Part shown: one piece after another, positions 55,896-63,723 of the stretch
Position numbering within the stretch: position 1 is the first letter of the stretch
Layout: every line of letters begins with the position of its first letter
Source: Marinococcus halophilus
Lineage (GTDB): Bacteria > Bacillota > Bacilli > Bacillales > Marinococcaceae
Direction: 5' to 3'
NCBI RefSeq assembly: GCF_002265875.1
Contig: NZ_NPFA01000010.1
Span: 1 to 64,000, forward strand
DNA length: 64,000 nt
Notes under the pieces: model-generated
Databases searched by the model: none
What the model saw: the letters and a program-made list of their open reading frames with translations, nothing else
What the model was told of the DNA's origin: nothing
Made by a program: the position numbers and the translations under genes

Positions 55896-56801
55896 TTAAA
55901 TCAATAACAAAAGCAGCAAGGGGATGGTAAAAATACTGCTGACCGTCGTTATTAAAGTAACTGCCGATACATGGTGTGGGTCTGTTTGAAACTGCACTGC
56001 ATACAAAGTAGTATTCGCTGCTGAGGGGGCCGCCGCCATAATGATCATAATATTCCCCGTCAACGTGTTTACGGGAAGCATCACTACAAGAAGCCAAGCG
56101 ACGGCAGGAGAAATGATTAACCTGACTAAAACCGCGCTCATCATTCTTGATATATTGATGTGAGCAAAAGATATATTTGCCAGCTGCATGCCTAAAAGCA
56201 ACATTATAACGGGTATCGCTGCATCAGCTATCGAATTAATTCCGCCCGTAATTCCCCCCGGCAGCGTGATTGAAGTGCTATTAAATATAAAGCCCAGAAG
56301 GGCAACATATAAAAGGGGAAGCTTCAACACTTTCCAAATTACGTTTTGGCCTCCCGCAGCCTCCATAGAAGACCCTTTCGCAGCAAAATAAACTCCCACA
56401 GAGCTCATTAACAGCTGTTGCAGCACCATTAGCATTACGGCAATATTCAGAGCCTGTTCTCCAAATATTGCCAATACTAAAGGGACTCCAAAATTACCAT
56501 TGTTCATAAATGCTGAAGATAAAATAAAACCGTAGTGTTTTTCTTTATCTTTATACCAAAAGTAAGAAAAACAATAACTGATGAGAACCAGCAATAAGCA
56601 TAGGGCACCCACAAATGAGGCATAATAAACAATTTCTGCGTTAATGCCTTCCTGGTAAAACGTTCTAAATGCAAGAAATGGCACCAACAAATAGATCGAA
56701 AACGTAGACAAAGGCGCCAATTCTATATTTAGCAAACGCTGAGCAATAAAGCCCACCATAAAAATTGCAAGCACTGGCCAGACAATATTAAAAATGTCCA
56801 T
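55896..56801 (-). CDS. AEC family (auxin efflux carrier-like) transporter
   Basis: A 301-residue carrier with about ten TM helices. The AEC crossing-loop signatures FMNNGNFGVPLVLAIFG and, in the second half, IMAAAPSAANTTLYAVQF are clear. Family members move organic acids such as malate or auxin. As the gene after the aldehyde dehydrogenase, it could export the acid end product, 3-sulfolactate in the model proposed here; this is inference. The ribosome site is weak and 32 bases separate it from the dehydrogenase. Confidence 0.85.
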   Translation of the reverse strand: MDIFNIVWPVLAIFMVGFIAQRLLNIELAPLSTFSIYLLVPFLAFRTFYQEGINAEIVYYASFVGALCLLLVLISYCFSYFWYKDKEKHYGFILSSAFMNNGNFGVPLVLAIFGEQALNIAVMLMVLQQLLMSSVGVYFAAKGSSMEAAGGQNVIWKVLKLPLLYVALLGFIFNSTSITLPGGITGGINSIADAAIPVIMLLLGMQLANISFAHINISRMMSAVLVRLIISPAVAWLLVVMLPVNTLTGNIMIIMAAAPSAANTTLYAVQFQTDPHHVSAVTLITTVSSIFTIPLLLLLLI

Positions 56802-56833
56802 AACGCATCTTCTTTCTTATTATTGAATGGCCG

Positions 56834-58267
56834 TTATCGATTCCAGACAATAAGCTTTTCTTCTGTCATTTCTTCAATAGCATACTTCGGGCCTTCTTTG
56901 CCCGTACCGCTATTTTTCACTCCTCCATAAGGCATATGATCCACTCTATACCCTGGGGTGTCATTAATAATTACTCCACCTACTTCTATTTCTTCTGCTG
57001 CCTGCAGGGCAAAGTTTAAATCATTTGTAAATATACCGGCCTGCAGTCCGTAATCAGAATTATTAACTTTTTGTATTGATTCTTCTGTACCAGTGTATGC
57101 TTCCACGCACACTACCGGGCCAAATATTTCATCATACGATACACGCATCGTTTCAGTAACATTGGTCAACACAGTCGGATAAAAAACAGCTTCTTTCCGC
57201 TGGCCTCCAACTTGAATTTTTGCCCCTTCATGTACTGCTTCTGCTACCCAGTCTTCTACACGCTGTGCCGCATCTTCAGAAATCATCGGGCCGACATCCG
57301 TAGTTTCCTTTCCAGGGTCGCCAACCTGTATACTTTCCGTTGCTTTCTTCAAATGCTGGACGAATTCATCATGAACAGACCGGTGTACAAAAACTCTTTG
57401 AACGGAAATACAAACCTGCCCTGCATTATTAAAACTTTTCAATGCTACCGCTTTAGCGGCCGCCTGAACATCTGTATCATGATGAACGATAGTAGCCGAG
57501 TTGTTTCCAAGCTCCAATGCTACTTTTCGAAGTCCTGCATGCTCCTTAATATATTTCCCTACACTAGTACTCCCCGTGAATGTAAACATATTTACTTTAT
57601 TATTTTCCAATAGCCAGTTTCCAATTTCTGCGCCGTGCCCCGTTAGCACCTGAAGTTTTCCAGTTGGCAGCCCCGCTTCTTTAAGTATTTCAGCTAACTT
57701 CAAAGCCACCAGCGGAGTAGCGTCTGAAGGCTTTAATACCACACTGTTGCCTGAGGCCAATGCCGGCCCGATTTTATGGCAAACTAAATTCAATGGCACG
57801 TTAAACGGGGTAATTGCTGCTATTACTCCTACCGGCTTCCGAACAGTATAAGCCCTTCTATTTTCAGATCCAGGTGCTGCTTCAATAGGTACGCCTTCTC
57901 CAGCAACACGCTTTCCTTCTTCAGCGGCAATCTCCAACGTCAGGGCCGAACGGAAAACCTCTCCCATCGATTCATTGATTGGCTTTCCCACCTCTTTTAC
58001 GAGCAGATTGGCAAATCCTTCTTGCTGTTCTCGTAATTTAGCAGCCGCCTTTTGCAGTATTTGATATCTTTCATAAGGGCTGAGAGGAGTTTTAAATGCT
58101 TCCTGGGCTCCTCGTACTGCTTCTTCAACATCTTCTTTGCCTGCACGGGCGACTTGTGCTATTGGCTGTAGGCTGTACTTGTCTAAGATATTTATTTTTT
58201 GTTCAGTCATTTTGGTTTGGTTATTGATAAAAAGCCCGAATTCTTTTTGTTGTTCAAAGGTTTGCAT
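56834..58267 (-). CDS. Aldehyde dehydrogenase, candidate sulfolactaldehyde dehydrogenase
   Basis: A 477-residue NAD(P) aldehyde dehydrogenase. Catalytic N155 (ITPFNVPLN), E252 (ALELGNNSA) and C286 (NNAGQVCISVQR) are in place. The LELGNNSA block in place of LELGGK-type and QVCISVQRVF group it with lactaldehyde/phosphoglyceraldehyde-like enzymes of sugar pathways. Next to a class II aldolase and PFK-like kinase it should oxidise the three-carbon aldehyde released by the aldolase; in sulfo-EMP2 that is 3-sulfolactaldehyde to sulfolactate (SlaB role). GGGAGGT precedes the ATG used. Confidence 0.85.
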   Translation of the reverse strand: MQTFEQQKEFGLFINNQTKMTEQKINILDKYSLQPIAQVARAGKEDVEEAVRGAQEAFKTPLSPYERYQILQKAAAKLREQQEGFANLLVKEVGKPINESMGEVFRSALTLEIAAEEGKRVAGEGVPIEAAPGSENRRAYTVRKPVGVIAAITPFNVPLNLVCHKIGPALASGNSVVLKPSDATPLVALKLAEILKEAGLPTGKLQVLTGHGAEIGNWLLENNKVNMFTFTGSTSVGKYIKEHAGLRKVALELGNNSATIVHHDTDVQAAAKAVALKSFNNAGQVCISVQRVFVHRSVHDEFVQHLKKATESIQVGDPGKETTDVGPMISEDAAQRVEDWVAEAVHEGAKIQVGGQRKEAVFYPTVLTNVTETMRVSYDEIFGPVVCVEAYTGTEESIQKVNNSDYGLQAGIFTNDLNFALQAAEEIEVGGVIINDTPGYRVDHMPYGGVKNSGTGKEGPKYAIEEMTEEKLIVWNR

Positions 58268-58286
58268 TAAAGTACCTCCCAATTCA

Positions 58287-59177
58287 TCATAATGTTACTA
58301 CCTTTTTATTTTTGAAAAATTCTTCCGCATAGTTTTGACTGCCGAATACACGAATTTTTTCTGCAACTTTCTGTTTTAGCTTTTCTTTTCCTTTTTGCGT
58401 AGCATTTGCTAATACGATATCGCTGCTATTCTTTTCCCAATGCTCCCGCATCCCAACAATAAATGCCTGCCTCAGTTCCGTATCGACGTTGATTTTTGAA
58501 ACACCTAATTGAACAGCTCTTTTCACCTGTTCATCCGGAACATCAGAGCCGCCATGAAGAACAATAGGACGGGAAACTTCTTCAGCTATTTCCGTTAATC
58601 TTTCAAACCGAATATTGGGTGTTTGTTGATATATGCCATGAGCAGTGCCAATAGAGATAGCTAGATAATCTACATTTGTAAATTCAGCAAAAGTTTTTGC
58701 CTCCTCTACGGTTGTGATAAGCGCATCTTTTTCATCTACGGTGATGTCATCCTCCGTACCGCCTATTTTCCCTATTTCACCTTCAGAACCAATTCCTAAT
58801 TCTTTTGCCATCAATGCTACGTGCGCTGTCTTTTCAATGTTTTCTTCAACCGGAAGCGAAGAACCGTCAAACATTACGGATTGAAAACCTAACTGGATAG
58901 CCCTCGCTGTCTGCTTTAATTCACGGCTATGATCCAAGTGTACTGCAATTGGTATACTCGCTTCCCTGCCATACCAATCGACCAATGATTTCATTGGTTC
59001 TAAGCCCACAGTTTGTATAACTTTTTGCCCGACCTGAATCATAATTGGAGATTGCATTTCTTCCCCTGCTTCGATAATAGCCTGAACTGTTTCTACATTA
59101 TGGGCACTAAAAGCCCCCACCCCGTAATTGTTTTTGAATGCATGCTCTAGCATTGTTTTTCCATCAATAAATGCCAT
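58287..59177 (-). CDS. Class II ketose-bisphosphate aldolase, candidate sulfofructose-1-phosphate aldolase
   Basis: A 296-residue zinc aldolase of the FbaA/GatY type. Catalytic D82 and zinc ligand H83 are in HLDHSREL, with zinc histidines H180 (GTAHGIY) and H208 (VLHGGSD), and the phosphate-binding GGSDVPDE and NVDTELR. Substrate cannot be read from this alone: fructose-, tagatose- or 6-deoxy-6-sulfofructose-1-phosphate all fit. In sulfo-EMP2 SqiA cleaves the last into DHAP and sulfolactaldehyde. GGAGG precedes the start; ALDH follows 20 bases later. Confidence 0.87.
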   Translation of the reverse strand: MAFIDGKTMLEHAFKNNYGVGAFSAHNVETVQAIIEAGEEMQSPIMIQVGQKVIQTVGLEPMKSLVDWYGREASIPIAVHLDHSRELKQTARAIQLGFQSVMFDGSSLPVEENIEKTAHVALMAKELGIGSEGEIGKIGGTEDDITVDEKDALITTVEEAKTFAEFTNVDYLAISIGTAHGIYQQTPNIRFERLTEIAEEVSRPIVLHGGSDVPDEQVKRAVQLGVSKINVDTELRQAFIVGMREHWEKNSSDIVLANATQKGKEKLKQKVAEKIRVFGSQNYAEEFFKNKKVVTL

Positions 59178-59189
59178 TTTTCGGCCTCC

Positions 59190-59924
59190 TTAGCGCTCTA
59201 AATCAATATCATAATGATATTGGTCACTTCTATATCTAGTTTTTGTATATTCAATTGGGCGATCATGTATCCCAAAACTAAGCCTGGTCATTTTTAATAA
59301 TGCTTCACCCGCTCTAATACCAAGCAAGTCCGCTTCATCAATAGTGGCATTGATGGCTATAATGCTTTCATTAGCTTTTTTCAGGTAAATACTATGTTTT
59401 TCTAATATTTCATAGTATTTGGCTTGGTTTAGATCCTCATTCATCAACAATTCACCAAGATCTTTGGGCCAGCACGTACGCTCTAAAGCTACAGGGATTT
59501 CATCTGCAAAGCGTATACGTTCAAGCAGTAGTATCTCTTCTTCGCTCCCGGCCTTTAACATACTTTTCTCATGATACAAATCATCACGAAACTCAGCACG
59601 TATCAGCCGGGAACTAGGAGTCTGGCCTTTCTCAATAACTTCTTCGGCAAAACCTTTGAGCCTCCCCAGGCTCCCAACCAATTTTTGCGGCTTTACAATG
59701 GTGCCCTTTCCCTGCCTTCTTTCCAGAAGACCAGTTTGTACGAGGATAGATATTGCCTGCCGAATAGTTGTCCGGCTGACATCGAATTCTTTCATTAATT
59801 CCTGTTCGGTTGGAATTAAGTTGTTTTCCTGCCAAATGTGACGGTCTATTCTATCAACTAGAACATTTTTCACTTGCAAATAGAGGGATTCTGGTTTACT
59901 TTGGTCGATCGATGGATGAGGCAT
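59190..59924 (-). CDS. GntR/HutC family regulator with UTRA domain
   Basis: A 244-residue regulator: winged helix (about 12-80, IPTEQELMKEFDVSRTTIRQAISILVQTGLLERRQGKGT) and UTRA effector domain (about 95-240, ending PIEYTKTRYRSDQYHYDIDL). UTRA domains bind sugar phosphates or small acids. It lies inside the operon, starting 29 bases before the kinase stop, so it is probably the local regulator responding to a pathway intermediate. The 36-bp palindrome at 62458-62493 is a candidate site. Confidence 0.9.
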   Translation of the reverse strand: MPHPSIDQSKPESLYLQVKNVLVDRIDRHIWQENNLIPTEQELMKEFDVSRTTIRQAISILVQTGLLERRQGKGTIVKPQKLVGSLGRLKGFAEEVIEKGQTPSSRLIRAEFRDDLYHEKSMLKAGSEEEILLLERIRFADEIPVALERTCWPKDLGELLMNEDLNQAKYYEILEKHSIYLKKANESIIAINATIDEADLLGIRAGEALLKMTRLSFGIHDRPIEYTKTRYRSDQYHYDIDLER

Positions 59925-61074
59925 AAATATTGTCTTCCTTTCTTAAAGGAGGGGGGTAAGAGAGTCCATTGCCAATTAATGGACGAAGCCATTCATAATA
60001 CTGCTTTTGGTCGTTAATGAATTTTCCTGGCAGTGCTCTTTCCCCTTCTTTTATCACGTTTTTAAATGAAGTAGTATTTATTTTAACATGATAAGGAAGA
60101 TTACTAATGCGCTCTATACAAACCATTTGGCCACTGACGTTTTCATTTACTAAATGAGCAGCCTTAGTACCAATTTCCATGGCCTCCTGTTTATCTGATT
60201 CAGAGATGTATACGGAAGAAGAGCGCTGGTTCATGCCCAATACCTCAGCTCTTACACTAATTTTGAAATACTCCTCTAAGCTGGATTTAATCTGGGCAGA
60301 AACTCCTCCCAATACGGCCCGGCCATTTTTGTGTTCGGCATTCAGGCTGTCCTTCCAAAGCATGCCTTCACTTACTACGAGCAATGCTTGACCATGAGAC
60401 TGCAGCGAAGCTTCCACAGATTCAAATAATTGCTCATGCGTATCAGGTATTTCAGGAAGTCCAATAAAGTGAGGCCCTTCTTCTTCATATTTTTTAAAAA
60501 ATCCTGAGGCCCCAGCAAGCCATCCCGAATTTCTTCCCATGGTTTCCAAAATTCTAACCTGTTCAAAATTATTCATCGCCATTAGATCCCTGCTGGAATC
60601 TGCTACAGTCTGTGCCACATACCTAGCAGCACTGCCAAAACCGGGTGAATGATCTGTTCCTCCTAAATCATTGTCTACGGTTTTCGGGATGCCTATTACT
60701 TGAAGGTCAGTGCCCTTATTGGCTAATTCCTTTTCTATGAGATGCAGCGCATACATAGTCCCATTTCCACCGATCATTATGAGGGTGTCGGCTCCGATAT
60801 GATTCAATTGCTGGCACATTTTTTCAATTACTTCCATACTGCTTTCAAAGCGTCCCGAGCCAAGACACGCTCCTGGAACATCTTTGTACATCTGCAGGCG
60901 CTCCAGCAAATCCGTCGTTCCTTCTAAAAAATTGCCTTCAGCCAGCCCCTCATAACCATTGAAAACAAAAGTTATATCGTGTTTCGGGGCTAAAGCTTCT
61001 GCCAAACTGACCAGAGAAGCGTTTATAACAGCTGTCGGCCCTCCAGCCTGACCGATTACAATTCGTTTTTTCAT
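59896..61074 (-). CDS. PfkA-family sugar-phosphate kinase, candidate 6-deoxy-6-sulfofructose kinase
   Basis: A 392-residue member of the phosphofructokinase A family. It has GQAGGPTAVINASL (phosphate loop, about 8-21), GGNGT at 102-106, PKTVDNDLGGTDH at 130-142 with catalytic base D134, and ETMGRNSGWLAG (about 177). G at the position after N supports ATP over pyrophosphate, while the lysine in PKTVDND is usual for PPi-type enzymes, so it is a mixed type. In sulfo-EMP2 SqiK phosphorylates sulfofructose. Start at the ATG six bases after GGGTGG. Confidence 0.85.
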   Translation of the reverse strand: MKKRIVIGQAGGPTAVINASLVSLAEALAPKHDITFVFNGYEGLAEGNFLEGTTDLLERLQMYKDVPGACLGSGRFESSMEVIEKMCQQLNHIGADTLIMIGGNGTMYALHLIEKELANKGTDLQVIGIPKTVDNDLGGTDHSPGFGSAARYVAQTVADSSRDLMAMNNFEQVRILETMGRNSGWLAGASGFFKKYEEEGPHFIGLPEIPDTHEQLFESVEASLQSHGQALLVVSEGMLWKDSLNAEHKNGRAVLGGVSAQIKSSLEEYFKISVRAEVLGMNQRSSSVYISESDKQEAMEIGTKAAHLVNENVSGQMVCIERISNLPYHVKINTTSFKNVIKEGERALPGKFINDQKQYYEWLRPLIGNGLSYPPPLRKEDNIYASSIDRPK

Positions 61075-61092
61075 ACACATCCACCCATCTTG

Positions 61093-62439
61093 CTACTCTA
61101 CATAGACAGTCGTCGGAATGTTCAGTTTACGGCCCAGCTCCATCAATTCTTCGGTTACATCCGCATAAACCAGGCCGTAATGAGGTTCATAACCCTCCTC
61201 CATCAACTGCTGTACCGTTTCAGTTACTGACGTACTCAGTTCCACTTCTACACTTGTACCATTAAATCGCTGTGGTGTATCCAATGCTTTTCCTTTCATA
61301 ATTAACAGACGGAAACCTTCTCCAGGCAGATAACTCACCCGAAATATTGTAACTTCTCCTGCTTTTAATCCAAATTCCATTGTCATTCCTGTTTTTCTAT
61401 TCGGATGAACTCCTGCCTGAGCACCCTGCTTTTCATTTGCTAATGAATAAGCTCCAGCTCCGCAATGCCAGAAAACCACAGAATTACTGGCTTCATTTAC
61501 ATGGACCATGTCTCCAAGATACGGGGAGGCCCCTAAAGAGAGATGATTTAGTATGTGCATCGATAAGGCTCCGTGGATATCCGTTTCGCAGGCTGAAGAA
61601 ATGCCGTCCTCAGTTAATTGGGAAAGCGTCGAACATGCCGCTGCACCAAACTCTGTAAAGAATTCCGGCAGACACCGGATCGCCAGTGCTGAAAGGTTTT
61701 CTTCCCGGATTTCCTGGCGCATATACGCACAAAACTCGGAGAACTTCTGGGTCGTCTCTTCTGAACGCTGGAGACCGATCACTTGTGTTTCTGCCCTGTC
61801 GAGCTCCTGCTGCTGCATGGAAGCAGTAGTCTCTTTTGCCCGTTCAAATGCTTTTTCCAGCTGCATGCTGTGTATTTGAACACCAAACCGTTCCTGCAGG
61901 AGTTCTTCGTCTGTATCCGCGAAGAAAAAACCTGGAGGGTGTTCTCCTACAACTCCAATTTTCGTGCTTTGGAGATTTTTAATCATTGACTGGACATTTA
62001 AATTCACCCGTAATTTTTTAAGAACCTGGCTTTCATCACTATTGCCGAACACAAAATCGTACGGGTGCTTCGCTGCACGCAAAACATGGGACGTACTGTT
62101 TCCTCCTGTTAAAGAATTTAACCTGAGTCTTCCTCCTATTTCAGGCTCTCTAATGGACCAGACCATAACGGGAGCAGAAAACCGGCTAATAATTTCCCGA
62201 ATGTACTCACCATCAGTAAAGGTGAGACTCTGATAAATGACATAATCTATACTTTCCGCTTCTATGGTGTTAATAAATTCACTCACATCGTTAACCGATC
62301 CTAGAACATCCTCTGGTTCGAACAGGTGAGCACTTATGCTTTTGAGTACTTCGCTCGTTTGCGACCGTTGTTTTCTTGCCGTTTCAACATCAAAAGTCTT
62401 CTTGACCGCTGGAATATACAATACTTTCATGCCATTCAT
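61093..62439 (-). CDS. L-fucose/L-arabinose isomerase-fold protein, candidate sulfoquinovose isomerase
   Basis: A 448-residue aldose-ketose isomerase of the FucI/AraA superfamily. The manganese site is visible as E285 in ACETDIHGALSM, D310 in YLGDMVHVNEASN and H325 in VVFWHCGAGA. It is shorter than FucI (about 590) and AraA (about 500), and diverged from both, as is the SqvD sulfoquinovose isomerase described from sulfo-EMP2 bacteria. GGAGG six bases before ATG gives the start. The kinase gene follows 18 bases later. Confidence 0.82.
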   Translation of the reverse strand: MNGMKVLYIPAVKKTFDVETARKQRSQTSEVLKSISAHLFEPEDVLGSVNDVSEFINTIEAESIDYVIYQSLTFTDGEYIREIISRFSAPVMVWSIREPEIGGRLRLNSLTGGNSTSHVLRAAKHPYDFVFGNSDESQVLKKLRVNLNVQSMIKNLQSTKIGVVGEHPPGFFFADTDEELLQERFGVQIHSMQLEKAFERAKETTASMQQQELDRAETQVIGLQRSEETTQKFSEFCAYMRQEIREENLSALAIRCLPEFFTEFGAAACSTLSQLTEDGISSACETDIHGALSMHILNHLSLGASPYLGDMVHVNEASNSVVFWHCGAGAYSLANEKQGAQAGVHPNRKTGMTMEFGLKAGEVTIFRVSYLPGEGFRLLIMKGKALDTPQRFNGTSVEVELSTSVTETVQQLMEEGYEPHYGLVYADVTEELMELGRKLNIPTTVYVE

Positions 62440-62457
62440 GTTATGCCTCCATTTTGC

Positions 62458-62493
62458 AAAGGTTATTATGTTTATTTAAACATAATAACCTTT
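62458..62493. repeat. Perfect 17-bp inverted repeat before the isomerase gene
   Basis: AAAGGTTATTATGTTTA, two T, then its exact reverse complement: 17-bp arms around a 2-base centre, in the 71-base gap between the oxidoreductase and isomerase genes. AT-rich and without a U-run, so a protein-binding site or an mRNA-stabilising hairpin is more likely than a terminator. Confidence 0.85.
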
Positions 62494-62510
62494 CATTGTT
62501 CAACCTGTTT

Positions 62511-63710
62511 TCATTCCACTGCTTGTTTCGATTGATTTAACAATTCCTCAATATTGATTACCGCTTTGTTTTTAATGGACTCTTCTGCTGCTACTCCTAC
62601 AACGATGGACCAGAGTCCTTCTTCCAGCGTAGCTGTATCCTTATAATCACCTTTAATATTATCTACAAAATACTTATGCTCGTAATACGTTCCCCCGTGA
62701 TGCCCACTATTTTGAATAATCGCTGGATACATCGGAGTGGAAATCTTTGAAGTGCCATTTTCTCCTGTTAAAATTTCAAAGTGGGTATTGGCTCTACTGG
62801 ATGGTAAAAAATCATCGTTTTCGTATGTCTTAATTCTTCCTTTGCTACCACAAACAGTCATTTCTTCATAAAACATTGGAGCAAACATGCACAAATTAAA
62901 GTTTCCTTTTACACCATTTTCGTATTCGACTGTAACAAAGGCCTGATCAACAACATCAGAAGACTCCCCTTCGTATTCAAAATCCTGGTAATTGACTGCT
63001 AAACTTCCACTGGCATAAACAGATACGGGTTTAGAGCCTGCTACTACATTCATTAAATCAAAGTAGTGGCAGCATTTTTCCACTAAGGTCCCGCCCGAGA
63101 ACTTAGAAAATTTATTCCACTGATCAACTTTGTCCAAAAAAGGAACTCTGTGTTCCATTAAGCTGATGTTTTTCACTTCCCCTAAAGATTTCTTGTGCAA
63201 TACTTCATGCAGAGCTTCATCATAGATGGGTTTATGCCGGTATTGAAGTCCGATCTGAAAGACGCCTTCATAATCTTTAACTAAATCCTGAATAGCTAAA
63301 ACATCTGGTATAGTGGTAGCCATTGGTTTTTCTAATAGAATATGCTTCCCTGATTGCACTGCTGTTTTCATCACTTCCAGATGAGTATAGTTAGGCGTGC
63401 ATATAATTAATCCATCTACACTGGGATCAAAACAAGCTTCTTCTAAACTATTGTATAGGTGCAGCTCATAATCGTATTCTTTTTCAAAAGCTTCTTTTGT
63501 CCACTCTGCACTCGACTGGTCCAGATCATAGACACCATTAATAGCAGCTCTTCCTTCGAGCATAGTCACTCTAATATGCTCCATGCCTATCATTCCCGCA
63601 CCTATCACATTAAATTTGAATTCGGGCTGAGCCTTTAAAAACACATACTTATCTTCAGGTTTTAAATACTCGGAATAAAAGTTCTGTTGGAAATAATTGT
63701 TGTTAGTCAT
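62511..63710 (-). CDS. Gfo/Idh/MocA oxidoreductase, candidate NAD-dependent sulfoquinovosidase (GH188-like)
   Basis: A 399-residue NAD-binding protein. The Rossmann motif is FNVIGAGMIGMEHI (about 33-46), and the catalytic EKP is at 127-129 (ILLEKPMATT). The C-terminal beta-sheet domain includes SGGTLVEKCCHYFDLMNVVAG and SGHHGGTYYEHKYFV. Such enzymes oxidise sugars or, in GH4/GH109/GH188-type families, cleave glycosides by transient NAD oxidation. Directly upstream of the isomerase, release of sulfoquinovose from a glycoside is an attractive role, but a plain sugar or inositol dehydrogenase is possible. Start with GGAG seven bases upstream. Confidence 0.83.
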   Translation of the reverse strand: MTNNNYFQQNFYSEYLKPEDKYVFLKAQPEFKFNVIGAGMIGMEHIRVTMLEGRAAINGVYDLDQSSAEWTKEAFEKEYDYELHLYNSLEEACFDPSVDGLIICTPNYTHLEVMKTAVQSGKHILLEKPMATTIPDVLAIQDLVKDYEGVFQIGLQYRHKPIYDEALHEVLHKKSLGEVKNISLMEHRVPFLDKVDQWNKFSKFSGGTLVEKCCHYFDLMNVVAGSKPVSVYASGSLAVNYQDFEYEGESSDVVDQAFVTVEYENGVKGNFNLCMFAPMFYEEMTVCGSKGRIKTYENDDFLPSSRANTHFEILTGENGTSKISTPMYPAIIQNSGHHGGTYYEHKYFVDNIKGDYKDTATLEEGLWSIVVGVAAEESIKNKAVINIEELLNQSKQAVE

Positions 63711-63723
63711 TATAATGCTCCTT

